Positions 35,280-46,607 of a stretch of 64,000 bases of DNA are shown piece after piece. Made by a program: the position numbers and the translations under genes. Below the pieces are notes generated by a model. The model searched no databases. It worked only from the letters and a program-made list of their open reading frames with translations, and was not told the origin of the DNA. Source of the DNA: Marchantia polymorpha subsp. ruderalis (lineage: Eukaryota; Streptophyta; Marchantiopsida; Marchantiales; Marchantiaceae); assembly GCA_037833965.1 (NCBI GenBank), contig AP031353.1, positions 7,814,501 through 7,878,500 of the forward strand, in the 5' to 3' direction. How positions within the stretch are numbered: position 1 is the stretch's first letter; each line of letters begins with the position of its first letter.

Positions 35280-37664
35280 ATGGGACGAGCTCCGTGTTGT
35301 GAGAAGGTTGGGCTAAATAGAGGACCTTGGACGAGAGAAGAGGACCTCAAGCTCACTGATTACATCTCCAAACACGGTGAAGGTTGCTGGCGAACGCTTC
35401 CTAAAAACGCAGGTGAGCATGCAGAATTCTGGCTTGCGAGCCGACACAGATGAAGCAATCCGGGAGGGTGAGGTTGCCACCGTCACAGCCGATTTAAAGC
35501 TGGGCAGAAGCCGGAGAAAAGCTAGAATGTTTCATCTGTGACAGACGAGACTCTATATGGATTATCTGTAAATTCTCTGTCAAGGATGCCCGGAACAATT
35601 GGAATAATGAGCAGTGGTCAATTCCTGTAACAAAAATCTCTCCTGGATCTGCAGATCCAGGAGAACAAATAGAATTTCTCTTCACGCACAAGCTCCTCCC
35701 TCATTGATATCCGGTTACCAATGGATTCATGACTCTATGGATGGCGCATACAGCTCGAATTTCGCAGTAGGCTCTCACTCGGTGAGATCTGGGCTCACCG
35801 TCAAATTCGGCATGCGTATAGCCCGGCCCAGCCTAAAGCATGTCCACCAGTATTGTTCAGTAAAGATCAGAGGAAGCTTCTGTACTCGCGTGAACCGTCT
35901 CAGTGTGAAGCAGGATGTTGTTTCTGGTATTCACGTGCACCCATGCTGATGATCGAATTGAATGAATGCAGGCCTGTTAAGGTGTGGGAAGAGTTGCAGA
36001 TTGCGGTGGATCAATTACCTCCGTCCAGACCTAAAGCGCGGAAATATTTCCGAAGAAGAGGACAATCTGATCATCACCTTGCACTCCCTGCTCGGGAACA
36101 GGTCAGTAGATCATGCAGATGCTACTCGCTCTCCTCGAAAGAGAGTCAGAACTGTTCTGTTGTGGTAGAGTTCATTTTGGCTTCCATGAATTTCATGGAG
36201 GAATGGAAACCAAGGCTGATAGGAAAGTGTATTTTGGCCGCAATTTCCTGGTTGCAGATGGTCTCTTATCGCTGGACGTCTGCCAGGGAGGACAGACAAT
36301 GAGATAAAGAACTACTGGAATACTCATCTGAAGAAGAAGCTGAGGAGTATGGGAATCGATCCGAACTCGCATCGTCCACTGAGCCAGGCGGCCATGGCAG
36401 TGGGGAGCCATATATCGCAGGAATCGAACGTCAGTCCGTGCTGCACACTCGCGCCTCAACAGCAGATTGCTGCAATCAAGCCCAATTGCAAGACGTTCCA
36501 GAGTCTATCGATGGCTCATCAGGCCGAATTGAATGGCGCCATGATGCCGCAATGTATTATGAAAGACGAGAGCTATCAGACGATGGCTTTGGTCGAGAGT
36601 TTTCTTAGAGATAATACCGTTTACGCCGAATCTCAAGCGCTGCCACAACTCAGAGAACATTGCAGCGCTGCAACAGGCGGAGGCTGCGGCGGCGGCGGCG
36701 GTGGTGGAGGAGGAGGAGCTGCAGCAACTGCACCAATCTCGCATAGGTCTAACTACATGTCTCTGGACAAATCCGAAAGCCTCTCCATGCTCTCGCCTTG
36801 CTCTCCTGTGAGCATTCTGCAACATTGCAGTCTCAGCACTGACAGGGAGAAGTCTCCGAGCTCGCAGGCACTCACCGATTTCACCACAAGCCATTCGGAT
36901 TTCGATCACAAACAAGCGCTCGGTGGGATGACTTTCGGTGAAAGTCCATCTCTCACGAGTGAATCCACCGCCAGCAGCGGATTTTTACAAGTCGACAGAG
37001 GTAAAAATTCCTTCGATCCCCAGGCATGCGGATCATTGTTGGGGCCCTTCTGTTCCTATGACGGCAACATTCGATCATAGATTCCGGGCCCATTAGCGAG
37101 CAAGTCACTGCAGGATCGTACTCACGTGAATTCTTTTCTATAATTCTTTTCAGAAAGCTGAAATTTGGATCTTCCAGCGGCTTTACCGAATTCTCTCAGA
37201 GCACCGAAGGCCCAATTTGGGAGCAATTTCATTTCATGTGTTTGCAAACGACGGAGGGAAGATGGAACGAGAGCTATGAAGAATTTTGATCTCAGATGTT
37301 TGTGGTCCATGGCTGTGCAGGAACGCCGACCTCGTATGAACCGGTGCCGGCTGCAGCGGCGTGGGGGGCACAGCTTTCCACGAGCCTTCCTCTCGTCAAC
37401 TCCTTAGACATGAGCGCCGATCACCGCAAGCGGTACCAAGAGGCGACTGACATTTCATCGACGAACTGTCCCAACTTCCAGAAGATGTTGTTCAACGAAG
37501 ATGTCTTGTCGCCGTGGGACATGGAGATTCTTCAGCCCTTGGGCGATTCTCTGGGAGACCACGCCGAGATGGATCCCAACGCGTTTCATTGCAGTAGTAA
37601 TAACCCAGCAACTCTCTGGGACTCTGAGATGACTCATTCAAATCAGCTCCCTACTGCCTTCTAG
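35280..37664 (+). CDS. R2R3-MYB transcription factor, complete 4-exon gene
   Basis: This is a nuclear DNA-binding regulator. Exons are 35280-35412, 35972-36101, 36258-37000 and 37321-37664, giving 449 codons plus stop in continuous phase. It opens [21 protein letters not shown]2 has tryptophans at residues 17, 37 and 57. R3 has I70, W89 and W108, followed by [11 protein letters not shown]. The first two introns sit at the classical MYB sites (after NAG and after GNR). R3 reads [20 protein letters not shown]: the bHLH-contact signature has N and T where an acidic and a basic residue are expected, so bHLH binding is doubtful. The tail is rich in Ser, Gln and acidic residues with a Gly run at about 228-242. 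It resembles the large plant group that contains the phenylpropanoid regulators of subgroup 4, but no C2 repressor motif is seen, so I give no subgroup. Unspliced intron 3 would stop at 37080. Confidence 0.93.
36676..36717 (+). repeat. Glycine-codon repeat in the MYB tail
   Basis: A GGC/GGT/GGA run codes for about fourteen residues, nearly all glycine, in the low-complexity C-terminal region. Such runs vary in length between alleles. Confidence 0.85.
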
Positions 37665-39277
37665 CCCTGAATAGATATCTGCTAGTGCACGAAAAGCCGC
37701 GATCCCACAATTCAGTGTCCTGATTTATCACCTGACAATTCGCAGTTCATCTCGGGCATCATCATTCTTTGGCATGCTCGACATTCAGACACCGTGTACC
37801 CGAAGTCCAGTCCACTCTCAATGCAAGAGCGAACCGAGAATCATAGAAGAAGGAGCCTGTTCAATAAAAGACACCCACACCCACAGCGATGATTTGAAAT
37901 TGTACGACTGACTAGAGTGGACTGCAGCCAGTCCGTTCGTCAGTGACCTTGTAACATAGCCTCCTGGTCGGTCGGATCAGTCATATGCTTTGTTCGCAGG
38001 GGAGATTCGGACAGCAAGAAACTTAGCAGCCTGTTTCATAATCTCTTGCTCAGTTCCACCTCCTCCGACTGTAATTCAATCTGCACCAAGTCACTGCTTT
38101 CTGCCTGGCTGTGGATCCGACAGCGCTTGGTTCATCATCGATTCCTTCTTCTGAAATAAAGATCTACTATATTCATGCCCGATGTTGTCAATATCTGAAT
38201 CTGTAGAGGCTTTTGTACAGGCTAGACACACTCGGGACCATGATCGTCCTCGATTAGGAATCCGAGTTTTGAAGCTCGATGGTTTGCCTCAGAGGATCAC
38301 GCTTGGACTTTTAGCCACAAGGAGCCATCTTTGTATATATCGCTTTTCATGCTCTTGTTCTGTTGCTGAAGGAGCTCTTGGACCCGATGGAATTTGAGGT
38401 GCCATTCCGGAAATATGCTATGCCTCACTATGCACTGCATCCATGCAGAAAGTGAAACTGAACTCACTGCTCTCGCGGAAGAAGATTCTCATGGGTAAGG
38501 TTGCAATTTGTGACGTGCGAGGATCCCAAGCTCGATGCCCACCGATGCTCAGTTCGCAGAATTTGGTTAGGCTCCGCGGTCAATGAGGTTTTGGGTTTTT
38601 CATGCTTTGTGTGGTCGAGCAGTGATCACGAGAGGCGACAGTTTGATACCAATCTATCACTCTGAATCTCCATACCACTAAAGGGCTAAGATTGGTGTCA
38701 TCGCTGTATGCTTTGATGGGTCTTCCCGTACTTTTGGCCATAATACTTGATCCCCGTTAAAAACCTTACATTGATTATATCAAAATTAAACTCGTTAGAT
38801 TGAAAGATTGATGTTCCTTTGACAACTTCAAGAAATTCTCATTCTTATTTTTGCGCTAAAAGAAAGACAACTCGCCAAAATACTTAGACCAAAACTCATC
38901 TTGCAGAACGAACCGGCGATGCTCTGTCCTTCGTGTGCTCTTCTGGTTTGCATCCCATGCTTCCTTTGGGCTCCTCATTTCGACTGATCATTTCATTCGG
39001 ACTGTCATTTTTTATATGGTACTCAAAATCTGCGGAGGGACTAGCCCAACATCGAACTGAATTGTAGAAGACGCCCGGAAAATTGGGAATTTTAAATGGT
39101 CACGTCCTCAGCAAGTGTAGGCGGTGGTGATAGAAGTGAACATAATGGTACCGACTTAGAAGTGTGTCCCATTCCAAATTTGTGCCATCTGGTTGGATTA
39201 TATGCTTTTCTAGTGTTCAATTTTTGAGTCGATAGTATTGAGTGCTTACCTCTTGAAAACTTTAAAAGGGGGTCTAT
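37665..39277. other. MYB 3' flank, no further gene
   Basis: Two polyadenylation-signal-like sequences are present: AATAAA within TTCAATAAAAGA at about 37863 and within GAAATAAAG at about 38153. The remainder up to the left end of the pogo-like element shows no recognisable frame or repeat. Confidence 0.5.
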
Positions 39278-39564
39278 GCTTGTGAAGCACACCCTAGCTT
39301 AAGTCCTCATCCCGATTATGCTAACATTTCACAACGCAAAATTACAGGACCAATATTCTCAATAGTGTATTTTACAGAATATCAAATAAAGTCATTTGGC
39401 AGCTATTTTCAATTTGCTTCCTAGCTATCGCGGACCGGCCGGTTTGTAAAATGCAGTGGAGGTCAAATAGTGCCGCCTTGGCTTGATATATATGATCAGA
39501 TGACAAATATGACGAAGATTTCAACTCATTCATATTGACTTCTAGGCTGATTGCACTCTCTAAA

Positions 39565-40212
39565 TATTGAAGAGAGATTTGATTGATGGGCCCTTATCAA
39601 AACGTAAATTGCTTGATGTTATCCATCAAGTTTCAATTTAACCGATGGGACCTCACAAGTACACGTCACCGTCAAATCATCTCGTTAAGAACACACCGTT
39701 GTTTCAAGGATGAATTTATCCACATCAATTCATGTGAGCAAAAATTTTCATTGTGGTAGTCTAGTGCTGTATATCTGCTGGAGCAGAAATTTGATGGTTT
39801 GACGAAAGAACTCATGATAACAGGAGGTGGAAGATGTACTGACAGTGGCATTGCATTGTATATCATATCACTATTTCCAGATCCAAAAGTGATTTTTCCG
39901 ATTCAGTGTGCTAGCGTAGATTGATTTTGAAACGCGAGTGCAACCCTTAATGTCCATAAGCTTTGATAAATTCGGTTGGGTCGACAAATTTTGCATGCGA
40001 GAGCATATCCAATTTGTTAAACTCCAATGGCACGACGTCAAAGCCATCGCAAAAACACAAATTAAAACATATTCTTACTATAACATTTATTAAAAGTCAC
40101 CGACGGCAGACTTTTGGTGGGGTCCCATCGAGTAAATTGAAACTTGATGAGTCCCATCAAGCAATTTACGTTTAGATGGAATACCATCAAGCAAATATCT
40201 CAAAGATTGAAG
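39565..40212. mobile_element. Inverted-repeat MITE inside the pogo-like tail
   Basis: About 100 bp at each end are inverted copies of one another. They share ACGTAAATTGCTTGATG, CATCAAGTTTCAATTTA and CGATGGGACC. Within each arm the GCTTGATGG motif is itself repeated. The roughly 440-bp middle is non-coding. The pogo coding sequence stops at one edge and resumes at the other, which shows it is an insertion. The target duplication is not clear. Confidence 0.75.
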
Positions 40213-40291
40213 GATAATATCGCGCTTATCAATATCATCATGGGCTAAGGTTGGTTCAGCTTCATCGTCTTTGGATTCAATGACAGGGTAC

Positions 40292-41152
40292 TGCAACCTC
40301 CGGGCTGACTCTCACTCAGGTCTACCTCTGATGGCTTTGTGGTAGCGCATCATGGTTCTAGAAGACTAGGATTCATACTCTCACTCATGTCACAAACACC
40401 TTCTCTCACAAACTCTCATGTATCACTCCAACTCACACACACAAACTCTCCTCACATCACCCTCTTCACATAAACGCAAACACACGTCGATACTCCAAGA
40501 TACTCGAAAACTTCACTCCTTCATTATTGAAACAAGTCCTCACACATGACTCTCCAAACTTGCTTGAGAGGTGCTACTCTACCTCTCTATTTATACTACT
40601 TGAGAAGTTACCATAGTAACATGTGGTAATTTCTCCTAACTTACTTTTACCTAGGTAAGTTTGACTAACCTTCTCTACGTGGCAACATGCCATTGGCCTA
40701 CCTAAACCTTCTAGAAGCTTCCGGAATCCAAGGTTGAGGTGGCGACATGCCATTGGAAGCTTTTAAACTTCTACAAGCTTCCTAGCCACTAAGTCAACAT
40801 TAGACTTAGTCTAGCCAATCATCTTTCATACATTTAGTCAAACCAATCAAATCCAAGCTTCTAGTCAAATATCTAATCCCTTGGAATCTAGAACTTTTGT
40901 ATAAGACAAAATAGAAGTGCTCACTCCTTGTAAAAGACAAAATAGAAGTGCTCACTCCATTCTTCTAGAACTCCGCTAATTACTCCGCCAACTATAGACA
41001 TTGTAGCTAAACTTAGTCATGACTAGATAAACTTAGTTATAACTAACTAGTTTAGTCATAACTAGCTAGTCTTAGCTATGCCTTGGCTAATCATCCTTAT
41101 TCCCTTGACCACTTCTAAGACTTAGTACATATGTGCAACACCCGGTCTTACA
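40292..41152 (-). repeat. 3' LTR of the Ty3/gypsy element
   Basis: On the minus strand this begins TGTAAGACC and ends AGCCCGGAGGTTGCA. Inside is a short tandem repeat around ACAAAATAGAAGTGCTCACT. A TATA-like stretch (TATTTATACT on the + strand) lies at about 40590. It appears identical to the other LTR except for one base near the outer end. Confidence 0.93.
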
Positions 41153-41175
41153 TTTACCCCCGGACCAAGATTTCA

Positions 41176-44100
41176 CTACGCCCTCGGAGTGAAAGAATCT
41201 GATCTTCGATGGAATAACTTCAACTTGTCGTGGTTGACTCGATCGAAGTGACGTCCTCCTAACTCCTTGATGTCATAAGTGAAATTTCCCCACACCTTCT
41301 CAACTATGAAAGGTCCAAAATACTTAGGAAGAAACTTTTTCCTAGCTCTCTTGTATCTAATTGCATCAAAGAGCATCACCCAATCACCTTCCTTGAACGG
41401 CTTCAAGTTCTGGTTTCCACTTCGTTTGTCGTGATACTTCTTCTGCAACTGTTGAGCCCGCTCCACTCGTACCATGGCTAATGCTCGAGCTTCCTCCAAC
41501 TCCATCAATTGTTGTTGGCGAGACTTGATGGCTTCTGCTCCATTTGATTTCTTCAACCTTTGCTGGATTGTTGTGAATGTTGTCAAGTCAAACTGTATGG
41601 GAAGTTTTGACTCAACTCCATACACCATCCGAAAAGGTGAGTATCCGGTAGATGTCTTCCATGTTGTGCGATACTCCCATAAGATAGCATGGAGCCTCTT
41701 GTCCCAATTGTGTTTACTCCCGTCCATGTCTGCATCCTTGGCCAACATCATACACAAAGTGTAGTTGGTCCGCTCCGCCAACCCGTTAGCGTTAGGTTTG
41801 TAGGAAGTGGTTACTCGAGCCTTGATGGAAAAGTGCTCCAACATGGCTTGAATCATACTTCCCACAAATTCTCCTCCTCTATCTGATACTAACTCCAATG
41901 GACAACCAAATCGAGTAATGATTCTCTCATATAAAAATCTACCAACCTCCTTCTCATTAGTAGATTTAAGTGGTCTTGCCTCTACCCACTTCGTAAGATA
42001 ATCTGTAGCTATCACAATGAACTTATTCCCTCGAGGAGTAAGATTCAAAGGACCTACAAAATCTATTCCCCACTTTTCAAAAGGACCTAACACTGGTACA
42101 GAAATCATAGGAGGGGTTTTCATGGACTTTTTAGCAAAAGCTTGACACACATCACAACTTTTGCAATATTCCACACAATCCTTAAAAATACCCTTCCAAT
42201 GATAACCAGCATCAAGAATTTTGAAGGCAGTTACCTTCCCCGCAAAATGTCCTCCACATACTGCACCATCATGAAACTCCTTCATGAGTTGTAGTGCCTC
42301 TCCTCTCCCAACCGCCCTTCGTAGAAGTCCGTCAGCTCCTTGATGAAAAAGTACCTTCTCCATGATCATATAAGGTTGACATCTCTTCACTAATGCATTT
42401 TTCTCCCTTTGATGCATTCCTTGAGGAAACTCTCCTCTAGAGATGAAATCCCAAATTTCCTTGTACTCCTCCGGTACTGTTGTCACCGTGTCCATGACTA
42501 GCAAGTCCTCATCCGGAAAGGTGTCATCTACTGACTGATCTCCTCCATCATCATATGCTCTCGACATCAAATCCGCATTAGCATGCTTCTTTCCAGGTCT
42601 ATCCTCAATGGTATAATCAAACTCTGCTAGTAGTAGCTTCCATCTAGCTATCCTCCCTTCAGCATTAGGCTTGTTGAAAATGTATTTCAAAGCCTTATGA
42701 TCAGTCACTATAGTGAATCTCCCACCCAACAAATAATGTCGAAACTTCTTAAGTGAGAAGATTACAGCTAAGGCCTCTCTCTCTGTCACTGAGTAATTCT
42801 TCTCCGCTTGAACCATTTGTCTACTAGCATAGGCAATTGGATGATCATGCTTTTCATCATCTAATTGACTCAAGGTGCATCCTACAGCAATATTTGATGC
42901 ATCTGTGTAGAGAATGAAAGGTTTACCCCAATCCGGTTTCGCCAAAATTGGAGCCGTCACCAACGCCTTCTTGAGAACTTCGAACGCCTTCTTTGCAGCT
43001 TCATCCTTGAAAATGAGTTCGTACTCCACTCCCTTCTTCATGTAATTCGTCAAGGCATGAGCTTTGTTGGAGAAGGACAAGATGAACCGTCGATAGTACC
43101 CCACCATACCAAGGAATTGCCTCAACTTGGTTAAAGTCGCCGGAAAAGGTAACTCCATGATCCGTGTCACCTTCTCTGGGTCCACCGCTATACCATTCTT
43201 GGAGATGATATGCCCCAACAATAGGCCTTCCTCACATCCAAAAATGCATTTTTCTGGATTGAGTGAAGCCTTAGCTTCCTCCAGCCGTTGAAGTATTTTG
43301 ATCAAATGATCAAAATGATCCGCTTTCCTCCCGTAAACACAAAAATCATCTATGAAATCCCTTACAAACTTTCCAATGAAAGGTTCAAACACTCTATTCA
43401 TGAACCTTTGAAAAGTGGCAGGAGCATTACATAGACCAAACGGCATCACTCTAAAAGCGAAGGTTCCCCATGGAGTGGTAAAAGTTGTTTTGAGTTGGTC
43501 TTCTAAGGCAATTTGGATTTGGTTATAGCCACTATAACCATCTCCAAAACTATACCACTCATGACCAGCAACCTCCTCTAGAATCTCATCTATGAAAGGC
43601 AAGGGATAGTAGTCTTTCTTTGTGACAGCATTCAACTTTTTGTAATCTACGCACACTCGTAGCTTACCATTCTTCTTCTTCACTATCACAATTGGAGACA
43701 CCCATTCAGAATTTTCTACCTCGTAGATGAAGCCAGCCTCCTTGAGCTTGTCGATCTCCTCCTTCACCACAAGAGCCGTAGGTGGATTTATTCGGCGTTG
43801 CTTTTGCCGAATAGGACGAGCTTTCTCCTCCAACTCGATGCGATGAGTCTCCAACGTCACATGCTTAAGATCCTTGTAACTAAAGGCAAAAACATGAATA
43901 TATTTGCGAAATATATCCAGAAACTTTGCCTTTTCCTCCTTGGTAACCTTGGGACCAAACCTGAGAGTGGACAGTCGTCGACACACCTCCTCTTCGCTCA
44001 TCTCCACTTTGTCAGGATCTTTCTTCACTCCAGGCCTAGGCAACAACTCCATGGCAGCAATGACTTGTACTTGAACATTATCATCAGAAGAGTACTCTGA

Positions 44101-45948
44101 TGATGTTTCTTGATCAGAAGTTGAGATGTCTGTGTCAACTTCTGAAAAGCTACCACTCTCTTCACTCTCAGATTCCCAATACTCGTCAGTTGGTCTATCT
44201 GAGTCAGTGGTGGATTCCCCTCCTCTCGTCAAAGGAACCTTAACTCGATGGTTCTTTGGGCCTATCCTCAAATAGCCCTTGTGCCATCGGTCCGTAGTCC
44301 TTACCGCCCTCAACCAAGGACGTCCCAACAGCAAGTCGTAGCTAGCTTCCTTGAGAATTTGGAAGGAAAGCAAAGTTTGCACTCCCCTCACACTAACCAC
44401 AACTTTGTCTACCACCCCCAGTGGTCTTACCTTCTGTTTGTTGGCCATACCAACAATTATGCTAGAAGGTCTAGAAGGTTGCATACCCAACTTCTGCATC
44501 AACCTCTCAGACATGGCATTCACAGCCGATCCACCATCAACCAACACATCTGATACATCATGTCCATTGATCCTCACTTCGATCTTTGAAGCATGTGTAC
44601 ATACCTCCGAAGCAGCCGCATCCACCACCCCAACTCCCACATTGGTCATGTGAGCCTTCCCCTTAGATTTCCGCTTCTTGGTCCTTGTGGAGATAAGACC
44701 TCCTCTTAACTCCTTCCGAATGGCTGGATTCAAGGCAATCAGCTGACCAACTGTTATATTGGCCTTCTGATTTCCTACATCCTCCACCACGTCATACTTA
44801 GCTTGAGAAGATGAAATGGAAAAGTCATCCATGCCCAACTTCTTCCTTGGTACTCTTGGTTGACTCACTCCACTTGACCGTGTACTTCGACTTGGCGTGT
44901 CCTCCATGAAAATCGACTCGTCCGCAAATCGGGCACGCTTCTTCTCATGAGCAAGGATATCCACTTTCGATTTTGAGCTCTCCCCTTTCTCAAAAGTGCA
45001 TTGATGAGGAAATACATCAATGGATGCTACTCCCTTATCCTTGGCTTGTTGCGTGGCCGGTGCATTGTTGTTGTGCCGAACTCCATCATGTTGTCGAGGG
45101 TTAGGACAATTCCTCTGGAAATGAGGACCTCCACAAGAAAAGCAAGAAACCGCAAAGTTTCCTGAAGGTGGATTTCCTCTTGGAGGATAATTTCCATACC
45201 CCCTAGAGCCTCCTCCTACGTTCTGATTCCTCTTCTCCCACAACTGTACTACATTGATCTTGAGATCTGCTAGAGTCTCCGTGATAGATTTCAATTCATT
45301 TTGAAAATCCACACTAGGATTCGCTATCGTGGATGAAGTAGAAGGGTTTGAAACAATGGACCTTCCTACAACTGGTGGAGCTACTTCTCTAGCCACCAAG
45401 CTAGAATCATCATCTTCTAAGCTCTCCTCCATTCTAATAGCAATTCGAATGGCTTCAGCCTTAGAAGAGGGCTTCTCGTATCTCACCTTACTTCGAATCT
45501 CAGGTCTCAAACCTCCAACGAAGTTCTTCATGAGCATCGCCCTTATCCCCACCATTGTAGCATCCACTTCGTCTCCGCCCTTCCTCAACACCACGTGGAA
45601 TCTAGATTCCAACTTCTCGGTTCTCTCCACATAGGTCCTCACCTTCTCGTTCTCTCCTTGTTTCAAGAAGGTGACCTCACACATCAACTTTTCATAACTT
45701 TCACTGGGAAGAAAGTTTTCGATCAGGTTCTCCGTTAATGTCTCCCACGTGTCGTCCTCCGAATGCTCCCTCTTGTACTCCTTGTACCACTTGAGAGCAG
45801 AATCCTCCAAGAAATCCGGCAAAAGCATAGCCCACTCGTCTTTCTTCCTCTCATTGTTTCCTATGCAAGCCCTCTTGAAGTCCCTAACAAAAGCTTCTAC
45901 ATCCTCATTCTCCCTCCCATAAAATACCGGAAGCTTCCCCATTTCCAA
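41176..45948 (-). CDS. gag-pol polyprotein of the Ty3/gypsy element (1590 aa)
   Basis: Domains in order (approximate residues): gag (about 1-170), zinc-knuckle motif CFSCGGPHFQRNC (about 270), aspartic protease (LVDGGSAVNAM, about 470), reverse transcriptase (VMPFGLCNAPATFQRF and FIDDFCVYG, about 770-940), RNase H (LYTDASNIAVGC and TDHKALKYIF, about 1030-1130), integrase zinc finger (H, H, CKSCDVC, about 1230) and integrase core (DFVGPL, ATDYLTKWVEA, SDRGGEF). The tail carries a GPF-type motif (YFGPFIVEKVWG). There is no chromodomain or envelope. Gag and pol share one frame, which is known in several plant gypsy families. It is open throughout. Confidence 0.95.
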   Translation of the reverse strand: MEMGKLPVFYGRENEDVEAFVRDFKRACIGNNERKKDEWAMLLPDFLEDSALKWYKEYKREHSEDDTWETLTENLIENFLPSESYEKLMCEVTFLKQGENEKVRTYVERTEKLESRFHVVLRKGGDEVDATMVGIRAMLMKNFVGGLRPEIRSKVRYEKPSSKAEAIRIAIRMEESLEDDDSSLVAREVAPPVVGRSIVSNPSTSSTIANPSVDFQNELKSITETLADLKINVVQLWEKRNQNVGGGSRGYGNYPPRGNPPSGNFAVSCFSCGGPHFQRNCPNPRQHDGVRHNNNAPATQQAKDKGVASIDVFPHQCTFEKGESSKSKVDILAHEKKRARFADESIFMEDTPSRSTRSSGVSQPRVPRKKLGMDDFSISSSQAKYDVVEDVGNQKANITVGQLIALNPAIRKELRGGLISTRTKKRKSKGKAHMTNVGVGVVDAAASEVCTHASKIEVRINGHDVSDVLVDGGSAVNAMSERLMQKLGMQPSRPSSIIVGMANKQKVRPLGVVDKVVVSVRGVQTLLSFQILKEASYDLLLGRPWLRAVRTTDRWHKGYLRIGPKNHRVKVPLTRGGESTTDSDRPTDEYWESESEESGSFSEVDTDISTSDQETSSEYSSDDNVQVQVIAAMELLPRPGVKKDPDKVEMSEEEVCRRLSTLRFGPKVTKEEKAKFLDIFRKYIHVFAFSYKDLKHVTLETHRIELEEKARPIRQKQRRINPPTALVVKEEIDKLKEAGFIYEVENSEWVSPIVIVKKKNGKLRVCVDYKKLNAVTKKDYYPLPFIDEILEEVAGHEWYSFGDGYSGYNQIQIALEDQLKTTFTTPWGTFAFRVMPFGLCNAPATFQRFMNRVFEPFIGKFVRDFIDDFCVYGRKADHFDHLIKILQRLEEAKASLNPEKCIFGCEEGLLLGHIISKNGIAVDPEKVTRIMELPFPATLTKLRQFLGMVGYYRRFILSFSNKAHALTNYMKKGVEYELIFKDEAAKKAFEVLKKALVTAPILAKPDWGKPFILYTDASNIAVGCTLSQLDDEKHDHPIAYASRQMVQAEKNYSVTEREALAVIFSLKKFRHYLLGGRFTIVTDHKALKYIFNKPNAEGRIARWKLLLAEFDYTIEDRPGKKHANADLMSRAYDDGGDQSVDDTFPDEDLLVMDTVTTVPEEYKEIWDFISRGEFPQGMHQREKNALVKRCQPYMIMEKVLFHQGADGLLRRAVGRGEALQLMKEFHDGAVCGGHFAGKVTAFKILDAGYHWKGIFKDCVEYCKSCDVCQAFAKKSMKTPPMISVPVLGPFEKWGIDFVGPLNLTPRGNKFIVIATDYLTKWVEARPLKSTNEKEVGRFLYERIITRFGCPLELVSDRGGEFVGSMIQAMLEHFSIKARVTTSYKPNANGLAERTNYTLCMMLAKDADMDGSKHNWDKRLHAILWEYRTTWKTSTGYSPFRMVYGVESKLPIQFDLTTFTTIQQRLKKSNGAEAIKSRQQQLMELEEARALAMVRVERAQQLQKKYHDKRSGNQNLKPFKEGDWVMLFDAIRYKRARKKFLPKYFGPFIVEKVWGNFTYDIKELGGRHFDRVNHDKLKLFHRRSDSFTPRA

Positions 45949-46163
45949 CTAATTTTTTTTTTTTTTTATTTTTATTGGAAATTTATATGGGGCTTCCTAA
46001 TACAATATAAACAACACTAACTCCATCCTTGAGTAATTCATCAAAGGAAACACAAAAGGAATTGGTTGTTCCAAGATAGCCAAAGCTCTCTCCTCTCCTA
46101 GGCATACGATGAGTCTTACCCTCATCATCATCTTCTCCATCATTCGAATGATGATCTCCATCT

Positions 46164-46607
46164 TCAGTTGGAGCTTGAACCCGCTGAGGTCACTTTCTCT
46201 GTTTCAGCACTTAGCTTGCCGTCAAACCCTTCCACAAGTGATTCCAGAAGTGCCTTCACTCCGCTGCATTCGTGTCCCGCTGGTAGCCCAATCACTCCGC
46301 AATTGTCACAGAAGGTCGCGCTTTGGGATTCATGTGGCGATGATGGTCCCAAGTGAAGTTTCAAATCTCCCAAGTTCCTCTTGCTCCTCAATCTTCTATC
46401 TTTGTTCCGTAGGGAACAATTGACAACCTTATGGCACTCCTCTCCACAATAAAAACAAGTTTCACGTTTGACTCTTGGAGATTGACTCACTACTCTTTCT
46501 TCAAACTCTACCTTGAATTCTCTTGTATTGGAGTCTAAAGACACTATAACATCCAAGCCTTGAGGTACTTTGGATAACCTAATCTTCCAACCTTCTTGTT
46601 CACTCAT
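46164..46607 (-). CDS. Extra 5' ORF of the Ty3/gypsy element, CCHC zinc-knuckle protein (147 aa)
   Basis: This ORF lies between the 5' LTR and gag-pol, on the same strand. It begins MSEQEGWKIRLSKVPQG. At about residues 51-64 it has a canonical CX2CX4HX4C knuckle (CFYCGEECHKVVNC). At about 100-115 it has a second Cys/His group (CDNCGVIGLPAGHEC). The arrangement suggests a nucleic-acid-binding accessory protein, perhaps descended from a plant zinc-knuckle gene or a displaced nucleocapsid. I know of no named family for it. It ends about 215 bp before the gag-pol start. Confidence 0.7.
   Translation of the reverse strand: MSEQEGWKIRLSKVPQGLDVIVSLDSNTREFKVEFEERVVSQSPRVKRETCFYCGEECHKVVNCSLRNKDRRLRSKRNLGDLKLHLGPSSPHESQSATFCDNCGVIGLPAGHECSGVKALLESLVEGFDGKLSAETEKVTSAGSSSN

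Noticed and set aside
36349-37080. Reading the MYB gene as ending at 37080
   Set aside because: A GT donor at 37001 and an AG at 37319-37320 join in phase to a long acidic C-terminal exon ending at 37664. The early stop is kept only as a possible intron-retention form.
43798-45634. Plus-strand open frames opposite the gypsy gag-pol
   Set aside because: They are antisense shadows of a well-supported polyprotein.
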